Translations under genes and position numbers: made by a program | Source: an uncultured Aquimarina sp. | GTDB taxonomy: Bacteria; Bacteroidota; Bacteroidia; Flavobacteriales; Flavobacteriaceae | Length of the DNA: 64,000 nucleotides | Assembly: GCF_947496855.1 (NCBI RefSeq) | Contig: NZ_CANMED010000001.1 | Location: 434,001-498,000, forward strand | Direction: 5' to 3' | The notes under the pieces: generated by a model | What the model saw: only the letters and a program-made list of their open reading frames with translations | The model's database searches: none | Told to the model about the DNA's origin: nothing | Shown here: positions 28,315 through 37,370 of the stretch, piece by piece | Layout of the letters: each line of letters opens with the position of its first letter | Numbering within the stretch: position 1 is the stretch's first letter

Positions 28315-28761
28315 TCATTCGATTCTTATGTAGTTTTCAGACTGATAATATTGTCCATTTTCATCTACTGTGATCTGCTGATAGGAATTTTTATCCATTA
28401 CTAGTTCAAATTTGAAAACCTGAATTGTGTCTATAATTTTCATCATAGGACCTGAGGCATATTCTAATCTTTCTTCTAATATATTACCTTTAATCACGTA
28501 TGATCCGTACCCAAACCATTCATTGCTATCAGCTGGATCAAATCGAGTCCACATCACTTTTCCTTTACTGTAGACTTTTACCTGGCGGTATCCATTGGTA
28601 TTAAATATTGTATCCGAAACTTGATTCTGGTCATATAATAACTGATGCTTTAGATTCCATACGCCTTCGAGATTATAGACATCAATTGAGGGAGTAGAAT
28701 TAGTGTTTTTAATAGTGGTAGTAGAAAATAATCCGAGAATAATCAATACAAATATTTTCAT
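28315..28761 (-). CDS. Secreted lipocalin-like hypothetical protein
   Basis: This 148-residue protein has a signal peptide from ATG 28761 (the frame opens at TTG 28767). The rest reads as a small beta-barrel: LEGVWNLKHQLLYD at the start, GNILEERLEYASG in the middle and ENYIRIE at the end. The GxW opening and alternating strands are like lipocalin-type secreted proteins of Bacteroidota. The ligand and role are unknown. It stands alone. Confidence 0.6.
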   Translation of the reverse strand: MKIFVLIILGLFSTTTIKNTNSTPSIDVYNLEGVWNLKHQLLYDQNQVSDTIFNTNGYRQVKVYSKGKVMWTRFDPADSNEWFGYGSYVIKGNILEERLEYASGPMMKIIDTIQVFKFELVMDKNSYQQITVDENGQYYQSENYIRIE

Positions 28762-29000
28762 GGTCAAGAGGTTTTAAGTTTGAACCTTAATAAGTTACAA
28801 AAATTTTGTGAGATTATTTTGTTTTGAAATGGCTTTATAATTTATTTGGGAGTGATTGTGAATAAGAATTTGATAACATACAAGACCTACTGATAAAAGT
28901 AGTAATCATAAAAAGTAACTTTGAAACTTGATAATATAGATATAAGGTTTTTAATATTTATAATTAAAAACACATTCTAGCTTGAAAACGAGAATATAAT

Positions 29001-29189
29001 ATGACTGAATATGTGTTATTAACTGATAATCAAACCTATTTTGTAGAATATCTTATAGGAGAGTTGATTTTATCTAATAGTATCAGTGAAGCAATGAAGT
29101 TTAATGATGAGCATTTGGCATTAAAATTTAAGCAAATGCTTCATAGTTCTTGTAAATTAACTACCAGTGTTAATACATATATTGGTTAA
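29001..29189 (+). CDS. Small hypothetical protein
   Basis: This 62-residue ORF starts with ATG and ends 29 bases before the glycosyltransferase start, on the same strand. It has no signal peptide, membrane helix or motif that I recognise. The position suggests co-transcription with the next gene. It could also be a chance ORF in the leader of that gene. Confidence 0.4.
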   Translation: MTEYVLLTDNQTYFVEYLIGELILSNSISEAMKFNDEHLALKFKQMLHSSCKLTTSVNTYIG

Positions 29190-29218
29190 TATCTGTTTTA
29201 CAACCATAATTACTTAGT

Positions 29219-30280
29219 TTGAAAATATTATATGGAGTTCCCGGAGAGGGAATGGGGCACGCAACAAGAGCAAAAGTAATTCTTACCCATTTGACTAAAA
29301 GTCATGATATAAGAATTGTATCAAGTGATCGAGCATATCAATTTCTTCAGAAAGCATTTCCGGATCAAACTTACGAAATAAAAGGATTTCATTTTTCATA
29401 TAAAGATGGAATCGTCTCTAGATCTAGAACATCCATCGATATCATAAAGCATGCGCCAGAAAATTTAATGACTAATTTTAAAAAATATAAAGACCTACAG
29501 GATGATTTTAAACCAGATATCATCATATCTGATTTTGAATCTTTTACTTATCTGTATGCGAAGTATCATAGGGTTCCTATAATAAGTATCGATAATATGC
29601 AGATTATTGATCGTGGTGAAATAGATGTCAATATACCTGAGTCTGAAAAATTGAATTATAAAATAGCAAAAGCGGTAGTAAAAGCAAAACTTCCTAATTG
29701 TAATCAATATTTGATATCCTCCTTTTTTAATACCAAAGTAAAGAAAAAGAATAGTTGTTTAATCCCACCAATAATTAGAAAAGAAATTCTGGATGCTAAA
29801 CGAGAGATAAAGAATCATATATTAATATATCAGTCATCCTGTAGTGAAAAAAGAATGATACATCTTTTAAACAAACTACCTGAGGAAAATTTCTTGTTGT
29901 ACGGTTTTAATAAAGAAAAAGTTCATGGAAATGTATCGTTGAAGAAATTTAGTGAAACTGAATTTATTGATAATTTTAGAACAGCTAAAGCCGTTTTCTG
30001 TAATGGGGGATATTCTTTTATAACAGAAGCATTATTCTTGAATAAACCTATCTGTACTGTTCCTATCAAGAATCAGTTTGAACAATACCTAAATGGCGCT
30101 TATATAGAAAAATTAGAATATGGAAAAATGCTTAAAGATTTTGAAATAGATGGAATACATGATTTTTTAAACGATCTGTCTAAATTTCAAAAGAAAACAA
30201 AGGAATATCAACAGAAGGATAATAGTTTATTGTTTAATACATTAGATAATAAATTGATGAGTATTACAGAACTAAAATAA
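29219..30280 (+). CDS. Glycosyltransferase of the MJ1255/VC2487-like family
   Basis: This 353-residue GT-B-type protein begins directly with the first Rossmann strand and loop, KILYGVPGEGMGHATRA. Its C-terminal half has the nucleotide-sugar region FCNGGYSFITEALFLNKP. This is the Glyco_trans_1_3 (MJ1255/VC2487) family, related to UDP-GlcNAc transferases such as MurG; acceptor and donor are unknown. The start must be TTG at 29219, because an in-frame stop lies 10 bases upstream and the next Met falls in the glycine loop. Confidence 0.82.
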   Translation: MKILYGVPGEGMGHATRAKVILTHLTKSHDIRIVSSDRAYQFLQKAFPDQTYEIKGFHFSYKDGIVSRSRTSIDIIKHAPENLMTNFKKYKDLQDDFKPDIIISDFESFTYLYAKYHRVPIISIDNMQIIDRGEIDVNIPESEKLNYKIAKAVVKAKLPNCNQYLISSFFNTKVKKKNSCLIPPIIRKEILDAKREIKNHILIYQSSCSEKRMIHLLNKLPEENFLLYGFNKEKVHGNVSLKKFSETEFIDNFRTAKAVFCNGGYSFITEALFLNKPICTVPIKNQFEQYLNGAYIEKLEYGKMLKDFEIDGIHDFLNDLSKFQKKTKEYQQKDNSLLFNTLDNKLMSITELK

Positions 30281-30293
30281 TTATTGAAGACAA

Positions 30294-30328
30294 AAAAAGG
30301 GATGAGTATAAAGTACTCATCCCTTTTT
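30294..30328. terminator. Bidirectional intrinsic terminator
   Basis: A perfect 15-base inverted repeat (30294-30308 with 30314-30328, core GGGATGAGTA / TACTCATCCC) has A-run and T-run flanks. It lies between the convergent glycosyltransferase and OmpA genes and can serve both. Confidence 0.92.
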
Positions 30329-30347
30329 GTTATAAATTTATATGATT

Positions 30348-31181
30348 CTAATTCGATGATAACATCGCAAAGAATTTGTCTAGATTGGGTAACAATACGA
30401 TTCTTGTACGTCTATTAATAGCCATATTTTCTTCAGTATCATTTTCAACTAGTGGTTGATAGCTACTTCTTCCTGATGCTATTAACTTAGCCGGATCCAC
30501 ATTGTACTTCTTCTGTAATAATCTAGTAATAGAAGTTGCTCTTTTAACACTTAGATCCCAGTTATCTTCTAATGCAGGAGTGCTAATTGTTCTTGGGTCT
30601 GTGTGACCTTCGATCATAACATCAAGACTAGGTTCAGAATTAATAACCTGTGCTAATTTTTCTAAAACATCATTCGCTTTGTTGCTTATTCTATAGCTTC
30701 CGCTATTAAACAACATTTTATCGGATATAGAGATCATAACTACGGTATTATCAATATCGATAGAAATATCTTCATCCTCTTTCAAACTGTCATCTAAAGA
30801 GCTTTTTAGATTATGAGAAACGGCAAGATTCATAGAATCTTCAAGGGTTCTAGCTCCCTGAAGTTTTTCTGGATCTACTTGAGCCAATGTTTCTTTCATC
30901 TTCTCTTTAGTGTTTTTGGAAATTACGGCAAGGTTATCAACCATTACCATTTTCTCATCGTTAGATTCTCTTAGCGAATTAATTTTTGCATTGTAATCAG
31001 AAACTCTAGCTTCGATTTTTGCAAATTTAGACTCTAACTCTTCTTTTTCTACAGTGGTTTTCTGTAACGTACTTCGAGTATTGTTTAAATCAGTCTCTAG
31101 CGCTAGATACTTCTTTTTAGATACGCAAGAGGTAGTCATTAAAACTCCCGATAATACGATTAGTGTGATTACTTTTTTCAT
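30348..31181 (-). CDS. OmpA-family lipoprotein with coiled coil
   Basis: This 277-residue lipoprotein has a lipobox (LMTTSC, then VSKKKY). A long coiled coil (about residues 25-105) leads to a C-terminal OmpA peptidoglycan-binding domain with MIEGHTDPRTI and the NRRTRIVLLP arginine motif. It is probably anchored in the outer membrane and binds peptidoglycan, helping to hold the envelope together. It is a single gene sharing a terminator with the gene before it. Confidence 0.9.
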   Translation of the reverse strand: MKKVITLIVLSGVLMTTSCVSKKKYLALETDLNNTRSTLQKTTVEKEELESKFAKIEARVSDYNAKINSLRESNDEKMVMVDNLAVISKNTKEKMKETLAQVDPEKLQGARTLEDSMNLAVSHNLKSSLDDSLKEDEDISIDIDNTVVMISISDKMLFNSGSYRISNKANDVLEKLAQVINSEPSLDVMIEGHTDPRTISTPALEDNWDLSVKRATSITRLLQKKYNVDPAKLIASGRSSYQPLVENDTEENMAINRRTRIVLLPNLDKFFAMLSSN

Positions 31182-31514
31182 GGTTATTTAATTAATCTTT
31201 TATACCTAACTAAAACTGCTTCTTGTGCGTTTTATTATATTTTCACCTACTAAACTTTTCATATCGAATTCTTAAAAATTGTTAAAAAAAATTGTTAAAA
31301 TTAATATACCGTACTATTTTTACGGTAAATTTATTGCTTTGTTATTATTAATAAACTGAATAATAATACTTTAATGTTTTTTCTAGTATGATTGAAAGAT
31401 TCTTATTCGAAACTATTTTTTTTATTGTTGTAACGATATTAAAAATGTGTCGTCTTATTATAAAGCAAAACCCTGAATCAATTTTACTTTAAATTTAAAA
31501 ATTTTTGAAAGTTC
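31182..31514. other. Divergent promoter region
   Basis: 333 bases between divergent OmpA and M23 genes. ACCGTA and TACGGT near 31306-31325 form a short inverted repeat around a T-rich centre. Nothing else is clear. Confidence 0.45.
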
Positions 31515-32486
31515 ATGTTTTTGAATAAAAGAAAATTATTCCTGTTTGGAATTTTAATTTGCGTAGCATTTATAAATACATCTGCACAAATAACCGAAAA
31601 TAATGGTGATAAGTTATTGTTGAGATATAAGACGATAGTGTTAGACGGCACCATTACGTACTTACCAATATATAAGTTGAATCAAGAAAGTATTATCGCC
31701 AGAATTAATTCTAATAATATACTTGAATCCAAAGATTTCAAAACGGTTTATGATAAAGACTGGAGTAATACAGTTTTTAATGTTTTCTGGTTAAAAAAGT
31801 CTATAGATCCTTTTGTATTAAATTTTGAGGATGAAGTTTTCTCATCACCCGTAGAACATAAAATGGTAGTGACTTCCAGATATGGTTGGAGGAGAGGTAG
31901 GCCGCATCAAGGAATCGATATAGACCTTAGAACGGGTGATAATGTAAGAACATTGCTTAGTGGAAAAGTAAGATATGCGAGACGTCATGGAGGTCATGGA
32001 AAAACTATTGTAATTCGTCACGATAATGGTTTGGAAACTGTTTATGCACATCTTTCTAAATATTTAGTAAAAGAGAATGATATTGTAGAAAAAGGTCAAG
32101 TTATAGGTAAAGGCGGTGTGTCGGGCAATGCCAGAGGCAGCCATCTTCATTTAGAAGTGAGATATAAAGGAAAAAGTATTCATCCAGAGTATCTTTTCGA
32201 GTTTGATCAAGAGACTAAAGTTAGATCAAAAGATATTGCTGTTACAAAAAAATGGATGACCCCAAGATCACATCGGTCAACTAGAAAAAGTAAAATTGTC
32301 GTTCAAACAAATATTGAAGAAATAACAAATGAAACTCCTACTAAAAGTGTATATATAGTAAAGAGAGGAGATACCTTGTATGGGATTGCGAGAAAGCATG
32401 ATATCGAAGTATCTGAAATATGTAAAATAAATGAAATTAGATACAACTCGGTTCTGAATGTAGGACAGGAAATTGTAATTTATTAA
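31515..32486 (+). CDS. Secreted M23 peptidoglycan endopeptidase with LysM domain
   Basis: This 323-residue protein has a signal peptide (to about residue 24, INTSAQ). The M23 domain contains RPHQGIDIDL and the HLHLEV motif, which carry the zinc ligands. A basic linker leads to a C-terminal LysM repeat (VYIVKRGDTLYGIARKHDI). It cuts peptide cross-links or acts as a hydrolase regulator in the periplasm. Its TAA stop is interlocked with the stop of the convergent kinase gene (TTAA), leaving no room for a terminator. Confidence 0.93.
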   Translation: MFLNKRKLFLFGILICVAFINTSAQITENNGDKLLLRYKTIVLDGTITYLPIYKLNQESIIARINSNNILESKDFKTVYDKDWSNTVFNVFWLKKSIDPFVLNFEDEVFSSPVEHKMVVTSRYGWRRGRPHQGIDIDLRTGDNVRTLLSGKVRYARRHGGHGKTIVIRHDNGLETVYAHLSKYLVKENDIVEKGQVIGKGGVSGNARGSHLHLEVRYKGKSIHPEYLFEFDQETKVRSKDIAVTKKWMTPRSHRSTRKSKIVVQTNIEEITNETPTKSVYIVKRGDTLYGIARKHDIEVSEICKINEIRYNSVLNVGQEIVIY

Positions 32487-33721
32487 TTCCTTACATATTT
32501 GTGTATCATTTCTAATAAAACGCTTTTGTCATAAGGTTTTAATATGTAGTCATTTAATCCTGCTCTCATAATTTGTCTATTTAATTGAGTAACATCAACG
32601 GCAGTTAATGCAATTACAGGAGTTGTGCCATCAAATTCTCTAATTCTTTTTGTAGTACCTATACCGTTAAGTTTTGGCATATTGATATCCATAAGAATAA
32701 TATCATAAGAATTATCTTTTGCTAATTCTATAGCATCAAAACCATTGTCTATAGTGGTGCATTCAAAATTTTCTTTTGAAAGAATTTTATCTGCAACCAA
32801 TAAATTCAATTTATTATCATCAACGATTAGTACTTTTTGCCTATCACTACTACCCGCAGTTTGATTAGTTTCATCGTTAGGATTAAATGTTTCTAGATCC
32901 ACAACAAAAGCATATTCAGATCCCGATTGAGAATTATTTTGTAGTATGATTTCGCCATTTAAAGATTTAGCGAGTCTTTTTACTATAGTTGAATTAACAC
33001 TGGTGCCCAGATATGATTTCTGAACATTTTCAATACCAATAAACTCTTGATATATCGACTTTTTATCTTCCTCTGAGACTTCGTTTCCATCATGTGTTAC
33101 TTTAAAAGAAATATGATTGACATTCCCTTTTTTGTTGATTAGATGTGCCGAGAAAACAACATTTCCATTTCTGGTAAACCTTAGGGCGTTACTGATGAGA
33201 TTCATCAATATCTGAGAAATAATAGCAGGATTGCCATTTAATGTTTCAGGTAGATCAGGATCGAACTCTGAATGTAATGAGTTATCACTATTTTCGATCG
33301 CATAACTAAAAGAATTTATAATATTTTCAGTTAACTCCTTTAAATTAAATGGTTTTTTAATGGGCGTAATTTCTTCGGATTCTAAAACATTAATCTGAAG
33401 TACATTATTAATGAGCGTTAATAAGTAGTCTCCTGAAAATTTTAATGATCTAAGATTTTTATTGCTTTCCAATTGCGGGTGTTCATTAGCTAGAATATTC
33501 GTTAAACCCATAATTCCATATAACGGTGTTCTTAATTCTTGGCTTAGAGAAGAAATAAATTCTTGGTTCATTTGGGTCTTTTTCTCGGTAGAACTAAGCA
33601 GCGAATCTAACTCATTGTTCTTATTTTTAAGTTTTTTACTTAATATAAAACATCGATAACCTAAATAGATAATACCGAATAAAAGGATAATTCCGATGAT
33701 GTAATAAATCATTTGAAACAT
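32483..33721 (-). CDS. Hybrid histidine kinase-like protein with degenerate kinase core and intact receiver
   Basis: This 412-residue protein has one N-terminal membrane helix (residues 4-22), a short coiled linker, HisKA, HATPase and receiver domains. The HisKA motif reads SLSQELRTPL, so the phospho-accepting His is Gln61 (codon CAA at 33539-33541). The HATPase keeps the N box (NLISNALRFT), but the G1 region reads THDGNE and the G2 region GTSVNSTI, both lacking the usual glycines. The receiver looks complete (LIVDDN, LMDINMP, ALTAVD, LKPYD). It probably cannot phosphorylate itself and may be a docking protein or a receiver fed by another kinase. Confidence 0.85.
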   Translation of the reverse strand: MFQMIYYIIGIILLFGIIYLGYRCFILSKKLKNKNNELDSLLSSTEKKTQMNQEFISSLSQELRTPLYGIMGLTNILANEHPQLESNKNLRSLKFSGDYLLTLINNVLQINVLESEEITPIKKPFNLKELTENIINSFSYAIENSDNSLHSEFDPDLPETLNGNPAIISQILMNLISNALRFTRNGNVVFSAHLINKKGNVNHISFKVTHDGNEVSEEDKKSIYQEFIGIENVQKSYLGTSVNSTIVKRLAKSLNGEIILQNNSQSGSEYAFVVDLETFNPNDETNQTAGSSDRQKVLIVDDNKLNLLVADKILSKENFECTTIDNGFDAIELAKDNSYDIILMDINMPKLNGIGTTKRIREFDGTTPVIALTAVDVTQLNRQIMRAGLNDYILKPYDKSVLLEMIHKYVRN

Positions 33722-33904
33722 TTTATAGCAAAATAAGAGATATCAGATTTATCTTACAAGTTTGAAACCGTATTTTTTTGGTAATTAGAGCTTTTTTTAA
33801 TTTTTAACTTGACAAAGAACCAGTTTGGTTGAGTTTTTGATTACAAATAATAAAAAAAAGTAAGGGATTGATTACCTTTAACGACTTATATGCATAAAGG
33901 AACT

Positions 33905-34555
33905 ATGAAGATAAAATATACATATGTATCAGTATTAGCAGTTTTTTTTGTGATCTCTATGAATGCACAAATAGAAAAACCTTTATCTTCTTTAAAAGTT
34001 GATGAGAATAGTAATTTAAGTACTAGCAAATACAGTATCTCTTCAGGGTTGACTAAACCTAAAAATAATTTTACCTTATATAACAATTCAAAAGATTCGA
34101 TTCGGTTTAATAGAACACAGAAACCTTTTGATATGACTGGAGATAATGGTCTTTTACAGCCAAGTTTTAAAGTTGTGCCTAAACATTTTCAAAAGGATAA
34201 AGAAATAAAAGAAGAGTATAAGTCCGATCAATATCTAGGAGATTTTAAAAGTACATCAGAGTATGTATATCTTATTTATAGAGATCATCAATCGGTAGAT
34301 GGAGACTTGGTTCGAATTTTTATTAATGACGACGTAATTAAATCTAACGTTTATTTAGATGCTGTTTTCAAAGGATTCAAGATTAACCTTGTCAAAGGAT
34401 TTAATAAAATAGATATCCAAGCACTAAATCAAGGTACTTCTGGCCCTAATACTGCAGAATTTCAATTACATGATGATTTAGGAAATATAGTTACTGCTAA
34501 CGAATGGAATCTTACTACTGGAGTAAAAGCTACAATTATAGTTGTTAAAGAGTAA
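33905..34555 (+). CDS. Secreted hypothetical protein
   Basis: This 216-residue protein has a signal peptide from ATG 33905 (TYVSVLAVFFVISMNAQ); a longer ATG at 33890 adds five residues. The C-terminal half, from YLGDFKSTSEYVYLIYRDHQ to FQLHDDLGN, reads as a compact beta-sandwich with conserved-looking segments (DGDLVRIFINDDV, KGFNKIDIQALNQGT). I recognise no named family. It stands alone. Confidence 0.6.
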   Translation: MKIKYTYVSVLAVFFVISMNAQIEKPLSSLKVDENSNLSTSKYSISSGLTKPKNNFTLYNNSKDSIRFNRTQKPFDMTGDNGLLQPSFKVVPKHFQKDKEIKEEYKSDQYLGDFKSTSEYVYLIYRDHQSVDGDLVRIFINDDVIKSNVYLDAVFKGFKINLVKGFNKIDIQALNQGTSGPNTAEFQLHDDLGNIVTANEWNLTTGVKATIIVVKE

Positions 34556-34851
34556 TCCTTCATTTATTTAAAGCTCTTGTTGGAATAACAAAACCTATTT
34601 CTCATTCGAGGTGGGGTTTCTTATTTGTTTAACTTTTTCACCTAAATTAATTCTTCGCTAATTTTTATAGTAAATGTATCTTTAAGGATTACATTATTTT
34701 TTTGCTGTTATTTTCATACGCTAATTAGTAATAATTTTTATAGTGTTTATAGGGTGTTGGATATATTTAGTTCATCGTATTCATAATATTTTTGAAATAT
34801 TATGTGATTTTTTTTATAAATAATATACTAATAATAAAAAACAAACTCAAT

Positions 34852-35340
34852 ATGAGTAAAGAAGAAGAGTTTACTCGAATAATTAAGAAGAATGAAGGTG
34901 TTATTTTTAAAATAACTACTGTATATACTGATCGATCAGAGGATCAACAGGATTTATATCAGGAAATCGTATATCAATTATGGAAAGCCTATGATTCGTT
35001 TAGAGGAGATTCTAAAATAAGCACTTGGATGTATCGTGTAGCACTAAATACAGCCATCACAAGACTTAAGAAGGAAAAAAGAATGGGTAATAAAGTTGGA
35101 ATCGATCAAGTAGTATTAAAGCAAACAGAAAACTATAATATAGAATTCGAGGAGAAATTAAGAATTTTATATGCTCATATCAAAATGCTTAGTGATCTTG
35201 AGAAAGGGTTAATTCTATTGCTTTTAGAAGGAAAGAAATATGAGGAAATTGCTTTGATTACCGGATTGACTCCATCCAATGTAGGAACTAGAGTATCTAG
35301 AATCAAGCAAAAGTTAAAAACTCAAATAATAAAAGAATAA
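34852..35340 (+). CDS. Sigma-70 family (ECF) sigma factor
   Basis: This 162-residue protein has region 2 (DQQDLYQEIVYQLWKAYDSF, then STWMYRVALNTAI) and region 4 (KYEEIALITGLTPSNVGTRVS). The frame opens at a TTG at 34792, but ATG 34852 is the natural start just before the conserved region. The next gene, a membrane protein, starts 5 bases after its stop, the usual place for an anti-sigma or partner. A GGGTGTTGGAT segment about 100 bases upstream resembles other elements here. Confidence 0.88.
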   Translation: MSKEEEFTRIIKKNEGVIFKITTVYTDRSEDQQDLYQEIVYQLWKAYDSFRGDSKISTWMYRVALNTAITRLKKEKRMGNKVGIDQVVLKQTENYNIEFEEKLRILYAHIKMLSDLEKGLILLLLEGKKYEEIALITGLTPSNVGTRVSRIKQKLKTQIIKE

Positions 35341-35345
35341 GGGCT

Positions 35346-35957
35346 ATGGAATTAGAAGAAATGCAAGAAGTATGGTCTGAGATAAGTGGCCAATTAGAAA
35401 AACAAAAAAAGTTAACTGATAAAATGATAATTATGATGACACAGGAACGGTACAGAAAAAAATGGAACAAAATAGTATACCCAGAAATATTTGGTACAAT
35501 TATTTGCTTTAGTGTAGCGATATTAATTCTATTCAATATTTCTAAATTAGAAACTTGGTATAATATATTACCTGGTATTTTGTCAGCTATTATCTTACTG
35601 GTTTTACCAATATTCTCCTTACGATCTATCAATAAAATGAGTGGGATAAATTTTTACAAAAATAGTTATAAGGATACCTTAATAAAGTACACTAAAAATA
35701 AAAAACAATTCCAATCTCTTCAGAAAGCCTCTTATTATTTAAGTTTTTTATTAATCTTTTTAATACTACCGGTAACATCTAAAATCATAGGTGGAAAGGA
35801 TATGTTTACAGGTGTAAAGAATATTTGGCCTTTGATGATTTTTATTCCTTTAGGAATTACATTCTTTGTGTTTTTTGCCAAATGGGCTAAAAAATGTTAT
35901 GGAAAAAATATCGATGAAGCAGAAAGTATATTAAGAGACCTACAAGCCGAAGAATAA
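35346..35957 (+). CDS. Membrane protein linked to the sigma factor
   Basis: This 203-residue protein starts with a charged cytoplasmic helix (MELEEMQEVWSEISGQL) and then has two pairs of membrane helices, at about residues 50-93 and 127-178, ending in a charged tail. No enzymatic motif is visible. Position directly after the sigma gene suggests an anti-sigma or signal partner with no zinc finger; that is inference. Confidence 0.6.
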   Translation: MELEEMQEVWSEISGQLEKQKKLTDKMIIMMTQERYRKKWNKIVYPEIFGTIICFSVAILILFNISKLETWYNILPGILSAIILLVLPIFSLRSINKMSGINFYKNSYKDTLIKYTKNKKQFQSLQKASYYLSFLLIFLILPVTSKIIGGKDMFTGVKNIWPLMIFIPLGITFFVFFAKWAKKCYGKNIDEAESILRDLQAEE

Positions 35958-35981
35958 TTTTTTAAATATATTTTAAAACAA

Positions 35982-36009
35982 AACCAGAATCTAATACTAG
36001 ATTCTGGTT
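35982..36009 (+). terminator. Hairpin after the sigma/membrane-protein unit
   Basis: AACCAGAATCT (35982-35992) pairs perfectly with AGATTCTGGTT (35999-36009) around a short loop. The trailing sequence is only partly T-rich, so termination is likely but not certain. Confidence 0.55.
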
Positions 36010-36103
36010 CTATATATAATAGGATTTATGAAATCTGACTCATTAATTAAAAGGGAATGTAATGTTTTTGTACTTTTAAGGAATAACTAATGATTTTTAT
36101 AAA

Positions 36104-36526
36104 ATGAATTCTGGATTTAATATTAATAGAAAATTTCAATATTTAATTTTTGGCATTTTATTACTCAGTGCTATTTCTTGTAAAGATTCTACATCAAATG
36201 ATAATCAGTTTGATAAAAACTTTGTTCATACAGTATATATTTGGCTGAATAATCCAGAGAATGAAGAAGATAGAAAGCTTTTCGAAGAGTCATTATCAAA
36301 GTTTCTGAAAACATCAAAGTATGCAAAAACTAACTTTGTTGGAACTCCTGCGGGGACGGATAGAGAAGTAGTCGATAATTCATATACTTATGCAATTGTA
36401 GTTACTTTTTCTTCTAAAGAGGAGCAGGATTTATATCAAAAAGAAGAAGCACATCTTTTGTTTATTAAAGAGGCTTCTTCTTTGTGGAATAAAGTACAGA
36501 TATATGATGCATTTGGTTTAGATTAA
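36104..36526 (+). CDS. Dabb (stress-responsive A/B barrel) domain lipoprotein
   Basis: This 140-residue lipoprotein has a signal ending at LLLSAISC. A Dabb domain follows, typified by FVHTVYIWLNNPENEEDRKL at its start and a late EEAHLLFIKEASSLWNKV stretch with the conserved His. Dabb domains form dimeric alpha-beta barrels of mostly unknown function. It stands alone between a sigma unit and the ArsR operon. Confidence 0.78.
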   Translation: MNSGFNINRKFQYLIFGILLLSAISCKDSTSNDNQFDKNFVHTVYIWLNNPENEEDRKLFEESLSKFLKTSKYAKTNFVGTPAGTDREVVDNSYTYAIVVTFSSKEEQDLYQKEEAHLLFIKEASSLWNKVQIYDAFGLD

Positions 36527-36545
36527 AATTTCTTAACCATTATTT

Positions 36546-36869
36546 CTATGACTTTTTATCTAGATAGGATCCTAAATTAGTAAGTGTATCATCCCAGAAT
36601 TGCTCATAGAACTTCAACCATTGATTTACTTCTTTAAGTGGTTTTGTGTCTGCAAAACAAAACCGTTCTCTCCCCTTAGAATTTATTCGAACTAAGCCTG
36701 CATCCTCAAGTGTTTTAAGATGCTTAGTTACTCCCTGACGACTCATTTCAAATTGACTTGAAATCTGAGTAATGGGTAGGGCAGTAGCAGCCAATACCAA
36801 GGCGTGAAATATTTCTCTCCTAGTTGGATCGGCTATTGCCTTTAGTATTTTGGTGATTTTATCTTGCAT
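36546..36869 (-). CDS. ArsR-family winged-helix repressor
   Basis: This 107-residue protein is a complete ArsR-type winged helix: LKAIADPTRREIFHAL, then PITQISSQFEMSRQGVTKHL as the recognition helix, then AGLVRINSKGRERFCF. No metal-binding cysteine pair is visible, so it is of the non-metal type often paired with SRPBCC proteins. Its start overlaps the SRPBCC gene by 11 bases. Two inverted repeats upstream of the unit (37314 and 37355) are good candidates for its operator. Confidence 0.9.
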   Translation of the reverse strand: MQDKITKILKAIADPTRREIFHALVLAATALPITQISSQFEMSRQGVTKHLKTLEDAGLVRINSKGRERFCFADTKPLKEVNQWLKFYEQFWDDTLTNLGSYLDKKS

Positions 36870-37287
36870 GCACTTCTTGTGTTAAATATCCAGATAGTTG
36901 GTTGATACAGTTATCCCATCCACCATTAAAGCTCTTAAACATGGTTATAACATTGTCTACTGGGTAGTTAGAAATACCTGAGTGCTCCAGATATAATTTA
37001 GTTCCTCCTTCGATTTTTTCTAACTTCCAGGTAACTGTAGTCTCTACATCTGTATTTGCCACTATCCAAGTGTAAATCAAAGTATAAGGACTAGCTTGTT
37101 TTACGGTACCTGTAATTTGCGAACAATTTTCTTTATCAGCAGAATTAAAGCTATAGTTATAACCAACTTCGGCTTTAAAATCTGCAGGTATAAACCAAGT
37201 AGATATTTCTTCAGCTTTAGAAATGGCATTCCATATTTTGTCTATAGAATGTTTGAAAATGTGTTCTTTAGTGATACGATCTTTCAT
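36859..37287 (-). CDS. SRPBCC (AHSA1-like) domain protein
   Basis: This 142-residue protein matches the SRPBCC/AHSA1 fold. It opens KEHIFKHSIDKIWNAISKAEEISTW-like, with FNSADKENCSQITGTV in the middle and MFKSFNGGWDNCINQLSGYL as the long C-terminal helix. The fold makes a deep hydrophobic pocket that binds small ligands. SRPBCC-ArsR gene pairs are widespread, and the SRPBCC product may sense or handle the inducer. It is the first gene of the pair. Confidence 0.88.
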   Translation of the reverse strand: MKDRITKEHIFKHSIDKIWNAISKAEEISTWFIPADFKAEVGYNYSFNSADKENCSQITGTVKQASPYTLIYTWIVANTDVETTVTWKLEKIEGGTKLYLEHSGISNYPVDNVITMFKSFNGGWDNCINQLSGYLTQEVHAR

Positions 37288-37313
37288 TTTGAATCTGATT
37301 TTAAATTAATAAA

Positions 37314-37329
37314 GCAACTATATGGTTGC
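37314..37329. promoter_or_regulatory. Operator-like inverted repeat 1
   Basis: GCAAC and GTTGC arms with a 6-base centre (TATATG), 27 bases upstream of the SRPBCC-ArsR unit. A matching copy lies 41 bases away, about four helical turns, which suggests two repressor dimers on one DNA face. Confidence 0.55.
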
Positions 37330-37354
37330 AAATTTAATCAATTTGTTTAGTTAA

Positions 37355-37370
37355 GCAACTTTTTGGTTGC
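37355..37370. promoter_or_regulatory. Operator-like inverted repeat 2
   Basis: The same GCAAC/GTTGC arms with a TTTTTG centre. A T-run follows on the plus strand, so a terminator is a weaker alternative reading. Confidence 0.5.
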
